Part shown: piece by piece, positions 1 through 6,678 of the stretch | How positions within the stretch are numbered: position 1 is the stretch's first letter | How the letters are laid out: each line of letters opens with the position of its first letter | Assembly: GCA_937893635.1 (NCBI GenBank) | Contig: CALBGF010000157.1 | Coordinates: 1 to 6,678, forward strand | Origin: an uncultured Mollicutes bacterium | Lineage (GTDB): Bacteria; Bacillota_I; Bacilli_A; RFN20; CAG-826 | DNA: 6,678 nucleotides | Direction: 5' to 3' | Position numbers and translations under genes: made by a program | Notes under the pieces: generated by a model | Told to the model about the DNA's origin: nothing | The model's input: the letters and a program-made list of their open reading frames with translations, nothing else | Databases searched by the model: none

Positions 1-2861
1 AAGTCAATAATACCTTGCACATTATTTACTTCATCAAAGAATGGATATTCTTTTAAAATTGTCGCATTATTTAAATCATCAAAAACTGATAATTGAAGTA
101 CTTTATCAATTAAATGTTTTTGATATTTATCTTCAATAAAACTTGTGTCTTTACTAATAAAATCAGTTAATTCTAACAAGAAGTGCAATTGATTACCAAA
201 ATTAAGTAATTCTTCATTGATACTTTCATCCATTACTTTTGAAGCTTTAGAGTGTGCTGGTTGTTCTTTAATAGCAATATTAGGATTATGTAATTCTAAT
301 AAATTATCTAAATATACTTCACTTGGTTTTTCTTTTAAACGTACTTCTTCAATTTCTTTTGGTACTCGTTTAATAACATTTGATCCATCTTCAAAATAAG
401 AAACAAAATCTAAAAAGTTTTTAGCGGAACTTAATAATTTAACGTTCTTTTCATTTTCTTCGTTAACAAGCAAAATTGATTTTTCTTTTGTACGAGTTAA
501 GGCCACATAAAATAAGCGCATTCTTTCAGATATATTTGTGCATTCTTCCATATAATTATGTACAAAACTAATAATACTTGTTCTATCAGTGGTTACTAAC
601 GGCAAAACAATACCATAGTTTTTAGAAATATTAAAACGGCCATATTCATTTTGTTTCTTTTTAAATTCATTTTCTAATTCTGGAAAATAAATGATTCCAA
701 ATTCTAGTCCTTTTGAGGTATGAATAGACATAATTTTTATAACATTTGTTGTATCATCATTTGTCGCAGCGTCAATGTCTTTTTCTTTTTTGGTATCATT
801 AATATATTCTAAGAAATCATCAAAGGAATAATCCAACGCTTCCATACTTTTAGAAGCATCAATTAATTTATTAATAAGATCTTCATTTGTTGCTACATTA
901 CCAATTAAAATACATTTATTCAAAACATCTAAGGTAGTAAATAATTTAACAATTAATTCAGAAAGTGGTAATGAATCTACTAAATCACTGATACTTTTCA
1001 TATCTAAATATGCTTTAGTTTCAAATAAATGATTATGGATCACACTATCGTATATTTCTTCATCGGTATTGTTATAAACAAACGAACGCATTAAACCCAC
1101 TAAAGCTACTTTAAAATTAACATCATAATTTTCTTTTTTGATAGAAGAAACAACAGTTAATGCATCACTAAAAACCATTCCAACTTTTGAGGAAAGTAAT
1201 TTTTCTGGCGAATAAAGGCGTAATGGTAATTGATATTTATCAAATACTTTTTTATAAATATCAAATGATTTCTTTTTATCAATAAGAATAGCAAAGTCTT
1301 TAAATTCAACATTACGAAGTTCTTTTTTATTCTTATCATAAACTTTATAATTATTATTTATTTTGTTTACGATATCTTCCGCAATTAAAGTGGCTTCTAC
1401 TTCCGCGGCTTTTTGTTTACCTTTTTCTAAAGTATAAACAATTTTTTCAATGTTATTATATTGATTACAATTACCAAATTTATCATAATCTTTATTTCCT
1501 GAAGTCGTAATATGATCAATTTTATAGTCAACGGCTCCAATTTTTTTAGACATTAATTTTGAAAATATCATGTTTAAATCATCAATTACTTCATGTCTAC
1601 TTCTGAAATTAAAACTTAAATCAATTTTTTCTCCACCAATACCATTTTTATAATTTTCATATTTACTTTGGAAAATATCACAATTAGCGTTTCTAAAAGC
1701 ATAAATTGATTGTTTTGTATCACCAACCATAAAGATGTTATTGTCACCTAATGCTTGTACTAAATCTTCTTGAATATCCGAGGTATCTTGATATTCATCA
1801 ACCATGATAAATTTAATATTTTCTTTTAACTCTTTATTAATTATTGGATCATGTACTAATTTAAGTGCCATTTTTGCAATATCTGTAAAAGAAAAAGCAT
1901 GCTTCTTAAACTTAAAATCAGTTAATTTTTGATCTACTTCTAAGGCAATATCAAATAAGACTTGATAAGCATTTTTGTATACTTCATCTTTAACAATATC
2001 TTTAATTTCTTCACTTGTACCAAGATTAAGCTTTTGAAGCATTTTCATAATATCTTTTATAGTATTTCGTAATGCAGCATCTTCTTCACTTAGTCCTCTA
2101 GCAGTTTTAAATTTCACTTCTGATATTTTATTAATAAGTTCATCATAATCTTTAATACTTAATAAAGGTGTAACAATATCATAAATTTCATCTGTATAAT
2201 CACTATTCTCTAAATCATTAGATAAAATAAGCATTTCATTAAGTTGTTCTAGACAAAATTGACATACCACATTGATTAAATTATCAATGTAAGCATCGCT
2301 AAACACTTCTTGGCATTTATTTTTTAAATAACCAATTTTATCAACTTTATAATCCGCTTGCTTTAAAATGCCTGGAATAAAATGCTTAATATCCGCATCA
2401 TTTTTATCAATAAAATCATTTATAAACTTTAAAAAATTTGGATCTTTTTCTTCATATTTTCGATTAAAAATATCATCAATATAATGATGCATTTTAATAT
2501 CCAAAATACCTTGCTCAATGATAGAAATATCTTTAGGTAAAGAAAAATAATAGCTATATTTTTTTACTAAAGATAAAGAAAAAGCATCAAATGTTGTAAC
2601 ATTACTTCCTTCAATTTGATCCGCTAAATCAAATAAGCCATCATTTCTTAAAGCCGCAATAATACGATCTTTCATTTCATGCGCCGCAGGATTTGAGAAA
2701 GTTAAAACTAATAATTCATCAACACGAGCTTCTTTATTTTTAATAATACGAAACATACGTTCAGTTAAAACTGCTGTTTTTCCTGATCCTGCTCCAGCAG
2801 AAACAATGGTATTTTTTCCACGCGTTGTAATTGCGTATTCTTGATCACTAGTCCAAGCCAT
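1..2861 (-). CDS. addA: AddA, helicase-nuclease subunit A of AddAB (C-terminus beyond window)
   Basis: The frame is open without a stop from the ATG at 2861-2859 to the left edge, giving 953 residues of a family usually about 1,100-1,250 long. AddA is the motor and one nuclease of AddAB, which resects double-strand DNA ends for RecA loading. UvrD/RecB-type (SF1A) motifs appear in order: Q motif at W3-Q7, Walker A GAGSGKT (23-29, K28), motif Ia TFSNPAAHEM (54-63), FDAFS (91-95), Walker B VDEYQDTS (354-361, D355/E356), motif III VGDTKQSIYAFR (379-390), motif IV FRSR (419-422), motif V MSIHTSKGLEF (711-721) and motif VI RLFYVALTRTK (782-792, R790). The RecB-family nuclease domain begins with GNQLH (889-893, H893). 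The last complete residue is D953 of GIID, a metal-binding position. The catalytic D-Y-K motif should lie just outside the window. The start overlaps the addB stop and has a Shine-Dalgarno sequence 10 bases upstream. No frameshift is seen. Confidence 0.97.
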   Translation of the reverse strand, partial: MAWTSDQEYAITTRGKNTIVSAGAGSGKTAVLTERMFRIIKNKEARVDELLVLTFSNPAAHEMKDRIIAALRNDGLFDLADQIEGSNVTTFDAFSLSLVKKYSYYFSLPKDISIIEQGILDIKMHHYIDDIFNRKYEEKDPNFLKFINDFIDKNDADIKHFIPGILKQADYKVDKIGYLKNKCQEVFSDAYIDNLINVVCQFCLEQLNEMLILSNDLENSDYTDEIYDIVTPLLSIKDYDELINKISEVKFKTARGLSEEDAALRNTIKDIMKMLQKLNLGTSEEIKDIVKDEVYKNAYQVLFDIALEVDQKLTDFKFKKHAFSFTDIAKMALKLVHDPIINKELKENIKFIMVDEYQDTSDIQEDLVQALGDNNIFMVGDTKQSIYAFRNANCDIFQSKYENYKNGIGGEKIDLSFNFRSRHEVIDDLNMIFSKLMSKKIGAVDYKIDHITTSGNKDYDKFGNCNQYNNIEKIVYTLEKGKQKAAEVEATLIAEDIVNKINNNYKVYDKNKKELRNVEFKDFAILIDKKKSFDIYKKVFDKYQLPLRLYSPEKLLSSKVGMVFSDALTVVSSIKKENYDVNFKVALVGLMRSFVYNNTDEEIYDSVIHNHLFETKAYLDMKSISDLVDSLPLSELIVKLFTTLDVLNKCILIGNVATNEDLINKLIDASKSMEALDYSFDDFLEYINDTKKEKDIDAATNDDTTNVIKIMSIHTSKGLEFGIIYFPELENEFKKKQNEYGRFNISKNYGIVLPLVTTDRTSIISFVHNYMEECTNISERMRLFYVALTRTKEKSILLVNEENEKNVKLLSSAKNFLDFVSYFEDGSNVIKRVPKEIEEVRLKEKPSEVYLDNLLELHNPNIAIKEQPAHSKASKVMDESINEELLNFGNQLHFLLELTDFISKDTSFIEDKYQKHLIDKVLQLSVFDDLNNATILKEYPFFDEVNNVQGIID

Positions 2862-5176
2862 TATTTTTTATCTCCTTTTGGTGGTAATTTAATTGAAATG
2901 ACATCATCATCTTCTACTGAACATATATTCTTAAAATTACAATATTGGCATGCTTTATTGCCACTACCAATCATTTTAGGATTAATTTCAAATTCACCTT
3001 TTTTAATCAATTCATCTGCTTTTAAGAAATTATTTTTCGTTAATTCGATAATCGCAGCAAATTCGTCTTTACTAAATACTTTCGCATTCTTAGCCAATTG
3101 TCCAGTGGCTGTTAATTTAAGTGATTTAATATAACTAGAATTAGCGTATGTTTTATCAAAAGTAGATAATTTACTTAAATCATTTAATGATTCTCCCACT
3201 AATTCAAAAGTGTCTTGGTAAAATGATTTTGTATCTTCCATAGGCACATTTTGATCACTTACACCAAGCGGCTGTAAATAAAAACCAATTAATTCTTTAT
3301 TGTTAAATTTATTATTTCCTTTAAGTAATAACGCATAAGTTGGTAGTTGCATAGAATAACCATATTCTACTTGACGCTCATCAAAAACTTCGCTACCAGT
3401 CTTATAATCAATAATAGAATAATAATCATTAATACCATCTGTGGTAATCATAATCTTATCAATTTTACCATTAATTGATACTTCATCATTAAGATCATAA
3501 TAAAAGGAATTTTCAAGCAAAATGTCTTTAACATTCATAAACTTTAATTGTTCAATTAATAAATCACAAAGTGCTTTTAAATGTACTTTCTTTTTTTCTA
3601 GTATAATAGCCTCACTATTGATGAACTTATATTCACTATGTTCTAAGACATCATTAAAGACCGTTTCAAAATCAAAATCACTTTCATAAACTCTTGCCAA
3701 AACATTATGGCATAATGTACCAAAAGCTTGCGAAAATGTTGTTTCAAATTCATTTAATTTTAAAACATTAGATAAATAATATTGGAATTGGCATTGAAAA
3801 AATGATTTGATTTTTGAATATGAATAATATCTTTTATCTTGATAAGTATAGGAAGATAAATTTGTAAATGAATTACTATATTTTAAATAATCAATATCCA
3901 CTAAGGCCATATAAGAATGGCGAAGAGAAGAATCTAGACTATATTTACGATAATTATCATTAAGTTTAGCAAGATTTCTTTTTGCTTCTTTAAGAGAATA
4001 TATTTTTGATTCCATAGGATTAACAGTTTTTAAATTTAATTCTTTAATTAAACTAGAAGGATATTGTTGACCATTACTATCAACTAAATGATAAGTAATA
4101 ATAATGTTCTTAGCATTAGTTATAAAATCAATAACTTTATTTTTACTTACCATATTTAAGTCATTCGTGGTACATAAATTTAATTTAGTTTTAGTTAAAT
4201 TAGGTAAATAATCTTCGTCTTTTTTAATAGTTGGATAAGCGCCTTGATTAAAGCCGATAAGGAAATAATACTTATTATTATTTAAAACAGGGAAATCTTT
4301 ATTTACTTTAATAAATTGTGCCACATTATCGCTAACAGTAATATTTTTTAGAGTCTGTTTTAAAAACTCTATTTGATTGTTTTTATTATTAATTGTTTGA
4401 ATTTGATAATCATTAATAATTTGTAATACTTTTTTTACATATTCATCTTCATCAAATTCATGATTAATTTGATATTCTTCTATTCCTACTAAATCTAATT
4501 CTTGCAATATTTTATTTACTGATGGCAAATAAATTAATGGTGTTACTACTGGTAATAAATGCGGCAAATCAAATTGCTCACACATATAATTTAATTGTGT
4601 TCCATACTTATTTGCATCAATAATAAATTCAATATTTTCTTGTTTTACTCCTGAATCTATTAATTTAGAAACATAATTAAGAACAAAAAACAATTCTTCG
4701 CTAACGCTAGAGAATTCATTAACATTGGGACGATTGTCACCTTTTAGATAATCAATATAAAATAATGGCTTTTTAAATATCTTATTTAATTCAATATCAT
4801 TTTTACCATATCCTATCACATAAATATCTTTATTTTTAAAAAAGTAATCAGAATATAATGTATAGTTAATACATTTCTTTTCTATTAAATGATTTTTTAA
4901 TTCAAGTAATCGCTGTGTCTTTTCATCACATTCTTGATCAAGTAATTTTAATGAATCAACGAATATTTTGGCACTATTAAAGTCAACATTTAAATAATTC
5001 ATTGTTTCAATAATAGCTTTGTAACTATATTCACCATCAAATTGTTTAATGACTTCTTCTTTGGTAAATAACTTTACATTAGATAACTTATCATTGCGTA
5101 AAATTTTTAATAAATCTAAATGATATTGTCTTGGTGCAATTATCACATAATTTTTGCTATTAATATTTATCTCCAT
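2861..5176 (-). CDS. addB: AddB-like helicase-nuclease subunit B, short form without Walker A
   Basis: A 771-residue partner of AddA. The C-terminal half is a RecB/AddB-type PD-(D/E)XK nuclease with an iron-sulfur staple: C462 in FFQCQFQYYL, GTLCH (486-490, H490), GKID (570-573, D573), IIDYKTG (588-594, D590/K592), QLPTYAL (610-616, Q610/Y614), then CQYCNFKNIC (743-752; C743, C746, C752). C462 plus the last three cysteines match the four AddB cluster ligands. The middle has inactivated-helicase signatures: IGFNQGAYP (307-315) and a YHLVDSNGQQYPSS stretch (362-375). The N-terminus (NYVIIAPRQY) looks like the first strand of the helicase fold but has no GxxGxGKT loop. Bacillus AddB is about 1,170 residues, so this protein is about one third shorter. 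It contains no tryptophan. Its ATG (5176-5174) follows a GAGG sequence by 10 bases. Direct overlap with addA supports the AddB call over a stand-alone nuclease. Helicase activity is inferred to be absent. Confidence 0.92.
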   Translation of the reverse strand: MEININSKNYVIIAPRQYHLDLLKILRNDKLSNVKLFTKEEVIKQFDGEYSYKAIIETMNYLNVDFNSAKIFVDSLKLLDQECDEKTQRLLELKNHLIEKKCINYTLYSDYFFKNKDIYVIGYGKNDIELNKIFKKPLFYIDYLKGDNRPNVNEFSSVSEELFFVLNYVSKLIDSGVKQENIEFIIDANKYGTQLNYMCEQFDLPHLLPVVTPLIYLPSVNKILQELDLVGIEEYQINHEFDEDEYVKKVLQIINDYQIQTINNKNNQIEFLKQTLKNITVSDNVAQFIKVNKDFPVLNNNKYYFLIGFNQGAYPTIKKDEDYLPNLTKTKLNLCTTNDLNMVSKNKVIDFITNAKNIIITYHLVDSNGQQYPSSLIKELNLKTVNPMESKIYSLKEAKRNLAKLNDNYRKYSLDSSLRHSYMALVDIDYLKYSNSFTNLSSYTYQDKRYYSYSKIKSFFQCQFQYYLSNVLKLNEFETTFSQAFGTLCHNVLARVYESDFDFETVFNDVLEHSEYKFINSEAIILEKKKVHLKALCDLLIEQLKFMNVKDILLENSFYYDLNDEVSINGKIDKIMITTDGINDYYSIIDYKTGSEVFDERQVEYGYSMQLPTYALLLKGNNKFNNKELIGFYLQPLGVSDQNVPMEDTKSFYQDTFELVGESLNDLSKLSTFDKTYANSSYIKSLKLTATGQLAKNAKVFSKDEFAAIIELTKNNFLKADELIKKGEFEINPKMIGSGNKACQYCNFKNICSVEDDDVISIKLPPKGDKK
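2872..2878 (-). promoter_or_regulatory. addA ribosome binding site inside addB, with TAATG overlap
   Basis: On the minus strand AAAGGAG lies 10 bases before the addA ATG and is formed by addB codons K767-G768-D769. The addB stop TAA (2863-2861) shares its final A with the addA ATG, giving TAATG. This fixes the addA start and predicts translational coupling, so that AddA and AddB are made together. Confidence 0.85.
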
Positions 5177-5196
5177 CTTTGTATAACCTCAATAAA

Positions 5197-5225
5197 ATTA
5201 TACTTTTTTAACGAATGAAAAACAA
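5197..5225 (-). promoter_or_regulatory. Candidate sigma-70/SigA promoter of addBA
   Basis: The minus strand has a perfect TATAAT (5202-5197) and a weak -35 box TTGTTT (5225-5220) separated by 17 bases. It lies between the upstream terminator and the addB start, where a promoter is needed. Transcription would begin near 5190, at the GAGG ribosome binding site (5190-5187), leaving a leader of only about 14 bases. The -10 match is strong, but AT-rich DNA yields chance matches. Confidence 0.55.
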
Positions 5226-5252
5226 TAAAGACAAATCTATTTTTAAGCATTT

Positions 5253-5285
5253 AAAAAGTGAGTCCACCCTATTTAGTAAACTCAC
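5253..5285 (-). terminator. Rho-independent terminator after the 147-codon gene
   Basis: Read on the minus strand, GTGAGTTTACT (5285-5275) pairs with GGTGGACTCAC (5268-5258). The stem has 11 base pairs, including three G-U wobbles, and a 6-base AAATAG loop. A run of five T follows at 5257-5253. It starts 25 bases after the stop of the 147-codon gene. It therefore ends that transcript and separates the unknown genes from addBA. On the plus strand only a TTTT follows, so it should act mainly in one direction. Confidence 0.85.
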
Positions 5286-5310
5286 CTAGTTTTGCTATGA
5301 AAGTAATTTG

Positions 5311-5754
5311 CTATTTAAAATCTATAATTATACCTATTAATTTATCGTCTTGGAAAGATGCATACTGACCTTTTCCAAACATAATAACTTCGTTGCTATT
5401 AATATCACCTATGCAAATTCGTGATTTATTTATATCATACTTAATCTTACTATCCAATAAGTACTCACACATAGGCACTTCTTTTTCAAAATCTTCTAGT
5501 TCAATCATTAATTCGCCATTACTGAATTTTTCAATAACTATATTTTCATTTTTAACTTTCTTATCTATTAATACATAGCCTTCACATGATACACATTTCT
5601 TTGAGTAAATATCAAAATTCAAGATAAATGAACGATTAGATGTTAACGAAACTTGAAAATCAAAATACACTCCATTAGATCCAAAAGAGTTATCAATATG
5701 TTTTACTATATAATTCGGATTATACTTATCACTTAATTTATAAAACAGTTTCAT
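5311..5754 (-). CDS. Small soluble protein of unknown function (147 aa)
   Basis: I do not recognise this protein. The ATG (5754-5752) follows a near-perfect AGGAGG (5765-5760) by 5 bases, and the TAG stop (5313-5311) is followed by a strong terminator, so the gene is very likely real. There is no signal peptide or membrane segment, and a cytosolic location is inferred. Alternating hydrophobic residues suggest a mostly beta fold, for example YFDFQVSLT (30-38), FILNFDIY (43-50) and LIGIIIDF (139-146). Four cysteines occur (C54, C57, C96, C114). The first two form CVSC in the middle of the chain, which could bind metal or form a disulfide, but no second CxxC is present. It lies 79 bases after the 201-codon gene, with no terminator visible between them, so the two may share a transcript. 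Its small size and position beside a membrane protein resemble immunity or accessory proteins, but nothing in the sequence establishes this. Confidence 0.8.
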   Translation of the reverse strand: MKLFYKLSDKYNPNYIVKHIDNSFGSNGVYFDFQVSLTSNRSFILNFDIYSKKCVSCEGYVLIDKKVKNENIVIEKFSNGELMIELEDFEKEVPMCEYLLDSKIKYDINKSRICIGDINSNEVIMFGKGQYASFQDDKLIGIIIDFK

Positions 5755-5800
5755 ACTTACCTCCTATTATTAACTTTTTAGCATATTTAATAATATTTCT

Positions 5801-5812
5801 TTTAGTACTAAA
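5801..5812. promoter_or_regulatory. 12-bp perfect palindrome between the two unknown genes
   Basis: TTTAGTACTAAA is a perfect inverted repeat without a spacer, 47 bases upstream of the ATG of the 147-codon gene. Its position would suit a dimeric repressor site. No convincing -35/-10 pair was found beside it, and short palindromes arise often in AT-rich DNA. It is recorded as a candidate only. Confidence 0.2.
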
Positions 5813-5833
5813 GTTTTTAAGCAACATACAATT

Positions 5834-6439
5834 CTATTTATTTTTCAGCTTTTGTGGCTTAATAAACCTATCAACTAAATTAGCGGTTTCTTCAATTAAA
5901 TTTAAATTATTGATTTTTATCATTTCTTGTTTTATGCAATCAATCATTTTTGAAATTGTTTTTTTATTCATATACAAAATAAGCATATTTACTATTTCTC
6001 CATTATTCTTTTCGAAAGAAATATACGCTTTAGGCATTGAACTACTAAATGCTCTACCATTAATATTTTTTTGCTTAGAATTTTTACTTGTCCAAATTAT
6101 ATCAATGCGATAAATATCGGAAATATGCACTTCTGAATAAAATTGTATTTTTTCTTTTTGTCTCAACCAATCATCATTCATATATATTTTTCCATTATTA
6201 ATATGAATGTTATTATGTTCAAATCTAAAAAAGATAATAAGTAAAAGACAAGCCATTAGCTCAAAGAGAAGAAAAATAACTATTCTATCAATTAAATAAT
6301 TTGTACTACCACTAATAGCGGATGAAATAATTAAATATCCAATTTTAAAAGCTAATATTTGAAATACAACAAATCCAACCAAAAAAATAGATACAAAAAC
6401 TTGAAACAATAAATTAGTTTGAAAAAAAGTTTTCTTCAC
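5834..6439 (-). CDS. Two-helix membrane protein with C-terminal soluble domain, function unknown (201 aa)
   Basis: Two strongly hydrophobic segments span about residues 10-31 (LLFQVFVSIFLVGFVVFQIL) and 52-72. A polar region of about 125 residues follows, with K/R after the second helix, which suggests a cytosolic C-terminus. Its predicted strands YISFEKNNGEI (139-149) and NMLILYM (151-157), then a helix with TISKMIDCIKQ (161-171), recall small membrane-anchored bacterial PH-like domains. That resemblance is by pattern only. The start is GTG (6439-6437). An in-frame TAA four codons upstream rules out an earlier start, and the next in-frame ATG (M62) would remove the first helix and cut into the second. 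AAAGGG lies 13 bases upstream, a weak and distant ribosome binding site. The stop is TAG (5836-5834). Both tryptophans (W91, W116) are TGG. It lies between glpK and the 147-codon gene, possibly co-transcribed with the latter. Confidence 0.8.
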   Translation of the reverse strand: MKKTFFQTNLLFQVFVSIFLVGFVVFQILAFKIGYLIISSAISGSTNYLIDRIVIFLLFELMACLLLIIFFRFEHNNIHINNGKIYMNDDWLRQKEKIQFYSEVHISDIYRIDIIWTSKNSKQKNINGRAFSSSMPKAYISFEKNNGEIVNMLILYMNKKTISKMIDCIKQEMIKINNLNLIEETANLVDRFIKPQKLKNK

Positions 6440-6459
6440 TTTACAATCTTATCCCTTTC

Positions 6460-6468
6460 ATTAAACCA
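6460..6468 (-). promoter_or_regulatory. Possible extended -10 element upstream of the 201-codon gene
   Basis: On the minus strand TGGTTTAAT (6468-6460) fits an extended -10 box (TGn plus TTTAAT). The only -35 candidate, TTATTG, is 15 bases away and poor. The start of transcription would fall near the AAAGGG ribosome binding site. The evidence is weak, and the gene could instead be read through from glpK. Confidence 0.25.
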
Positions 6469-6481
6469 TTTTTCTTTTATC

Positions 6482-6515
6482 AATAACACTAATTAAAAAT
6501 CAATTAATAGTTATT
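6482..6515 (-). other. AT-rich hairpin just after glpK
   Basis: On the minus strand AATAAC (6515-6510) pairs with GTTATT (6487-6482). After a single bulged T, ATTAATT (6508-6502) pairs with AATTAGT (6494-6488). This gives 13 pairs, one of them G-U, around a 7-base loop. It begins 2 bases after the glpK stop. No T-run follows, so it is not a standard intrinsic terminator. It could protect the 3' end of the glpK message or weakly reduce read-through into the next gene. Confidence 0.4.
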
Positions 6516-6517
6516 TG

Positions 6518-6678
6518 TTAACGGAAAACTCTTGTTGCTTCAACAGCAATTTTCCATTTTTTATAACGTTCTTCTACTTCTTTATGACTCATCGAAGGTT
6601 TAAATTCACGTTCAATATTACGGGATTTTTTAATTTCTTCTTGTGATTTATAAAATCCTGTATATAAACCAGCAAAGA
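6518..6678 (-). CDS. glpK: Glycerol kinase, C-terminal end (partial)
   Basis: The last 52 residues and a TAA stop (6520-6518) are present; the rest lies beyond the right edge. Glycerol kinase (FGGY family) phosphorylates glycerol with ATP to sn-glycerol 3-phosphate in the cytosol, feeding glycolysis and lipid synthesis. The call rests on the characteristic tail of the family. AGLYTGFYKSQEEI (2-15 of the fragment) corresponds to the usual AGLAxGFWxxxEEL. FKPSMS (25-30) corresponds to FxPxM followed by a short helix. RYKKWKIAVEAT (37-48) corresponds to YxGWKKAVERT near the end of GlpK. The fragment has one tryptophan, encoded by TGG. Family members are about 500 residues, so roughly 90 percent of the gene is not seen, and the active-site region cannot be assessed. 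Another FGGY sugar kinase is possible but less likely. Confidence 0.87.
   Translation of the reverse strand, partial: FAGLYTGFYKSQEEIKKSRNIEREFKPSMSHKEVEERYKKWKIAVEATRVFR

Noticed and set aside
217..399. Plus-strand open frame opposite addA
   Set aside because: It is antisense to intact addA coding sequence and has no recognisable product.
1157..1339. 60-codon minus-strand open frame inside addA
   Set aside because: It lies in another frame of addA, whose own frame is open through this region with recognisable motifs on both sides; it has no ribosome site of note.
1..2861. Possibility that addA is broken, since no closed frame is seen
   Set aside because: Reading every codon from 2861 to 3 gives no stop and all helicase motifs in order; the frame is simply cut by the window edge.
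2841..3134. 97-codon plus-strand open frame opposite the addB end
   Set aside because: It is antisense to the addB cysteine cluster and addA start, which are strongly supported; its hydrophobic look comes from the complementary strand.
5393..5578. Plus-strand open frame opposite the 147-codon gene
   Set aside because: It is a shadow of a gene that has its own strong ribosome site and terminator.
5910..6113. Plus-strand open frame with hydrophobic stretches
   Set aside because: It is antisense to the 201-codon membrane protein gene and its hydrophobicity follows from AT-rich complement.
6441..6461. Seven-codon ATG...TAA frame ending one base before the GTG start, a possible leader peptide
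   Set aside because: It has no ribosome binding site before its ATG, and such tiny frames are common by chance in AT-rich DNA.
1..6678. Mycoplasma-type code with TGA as Trp
   Set aside because: No in-frame TGA occurs in any gene and all four Trp codons are TGG; at this base composition code 4 would be expected to use TGA heavily.
1..6678. CRISPR arrays, insertion sequences, tRNA or rRNA genes
   Set aside because: No regularly spaced repeats, transposase motifs, terminal inverted repeats or RNA gene signatures were seen; the long T/A runs reflect coding of Lys, Asn and Ile.

Overview
The window is very AT-rich (well under one third G+C by eye). Every supported gene lies on the minus strand, so transcription reads from right to left. 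Gene content and composition suggest a low-GC Firmicutes/Bacilli-type bacterium of the Erysipelotrichia, Acholeplasma-like or uncultured gut Bacilli kind. The code looks standard: the 2,124 codons read here hold no in-frame TGA, all four tryptophans are TGG, and the four visible stops are TAA or TAG. That argues against a Mycoplasma-type genome that reads TGA as Trp. The lineage is an inference; no rRNA or other marker gene is present.

Layout in the direction of transcription. (1) The right edge (6678-6518) holds the last 52 codons of a glycerol kinase (glpK). (2) A 78-base gap follows, with an AT-rich imperfect hairpin. (3) A 201-codon gene (6439-5834, GTG start) encodes a protein with two membrane segments and a predicted soluble C-terminal domain of unknown function. 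(4) A 79-base gap follows, with a 12-bp palindrome. (5) A 147-codon gene (5754-5311) encodes a small soluble protein of unknown function with an excellent ribosome binding site. (6) The 134-base spacer 5177-5310 holds a clear Rho-independent terminator (5285-5253) for the unknown genes, then a promoter for the next operon. (7) addB (5176-2861) and addA (2861 to the left edge, incomplete) overlap by one base.

The dominant content is the addBA operon. It encodes the AddAB helicase-nuclease, which processes double-strand DNA ends for RecA-dependent recombination and degrades linear foreign DNA. AddA carries the ATP-driven helicase motor and the start of a C-terminal nuclease. AddB is unusually short (771 residues) and has no visible Walker A motif, but keeps a complete nuclease active site and the four cysteines expected for its iron-sulfur cluster.

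I found no CRISPR array, insertion sequence, tRNA, rRNA or evident new defence system. The least explained part is the pair of unknown genes between glpK and addB.
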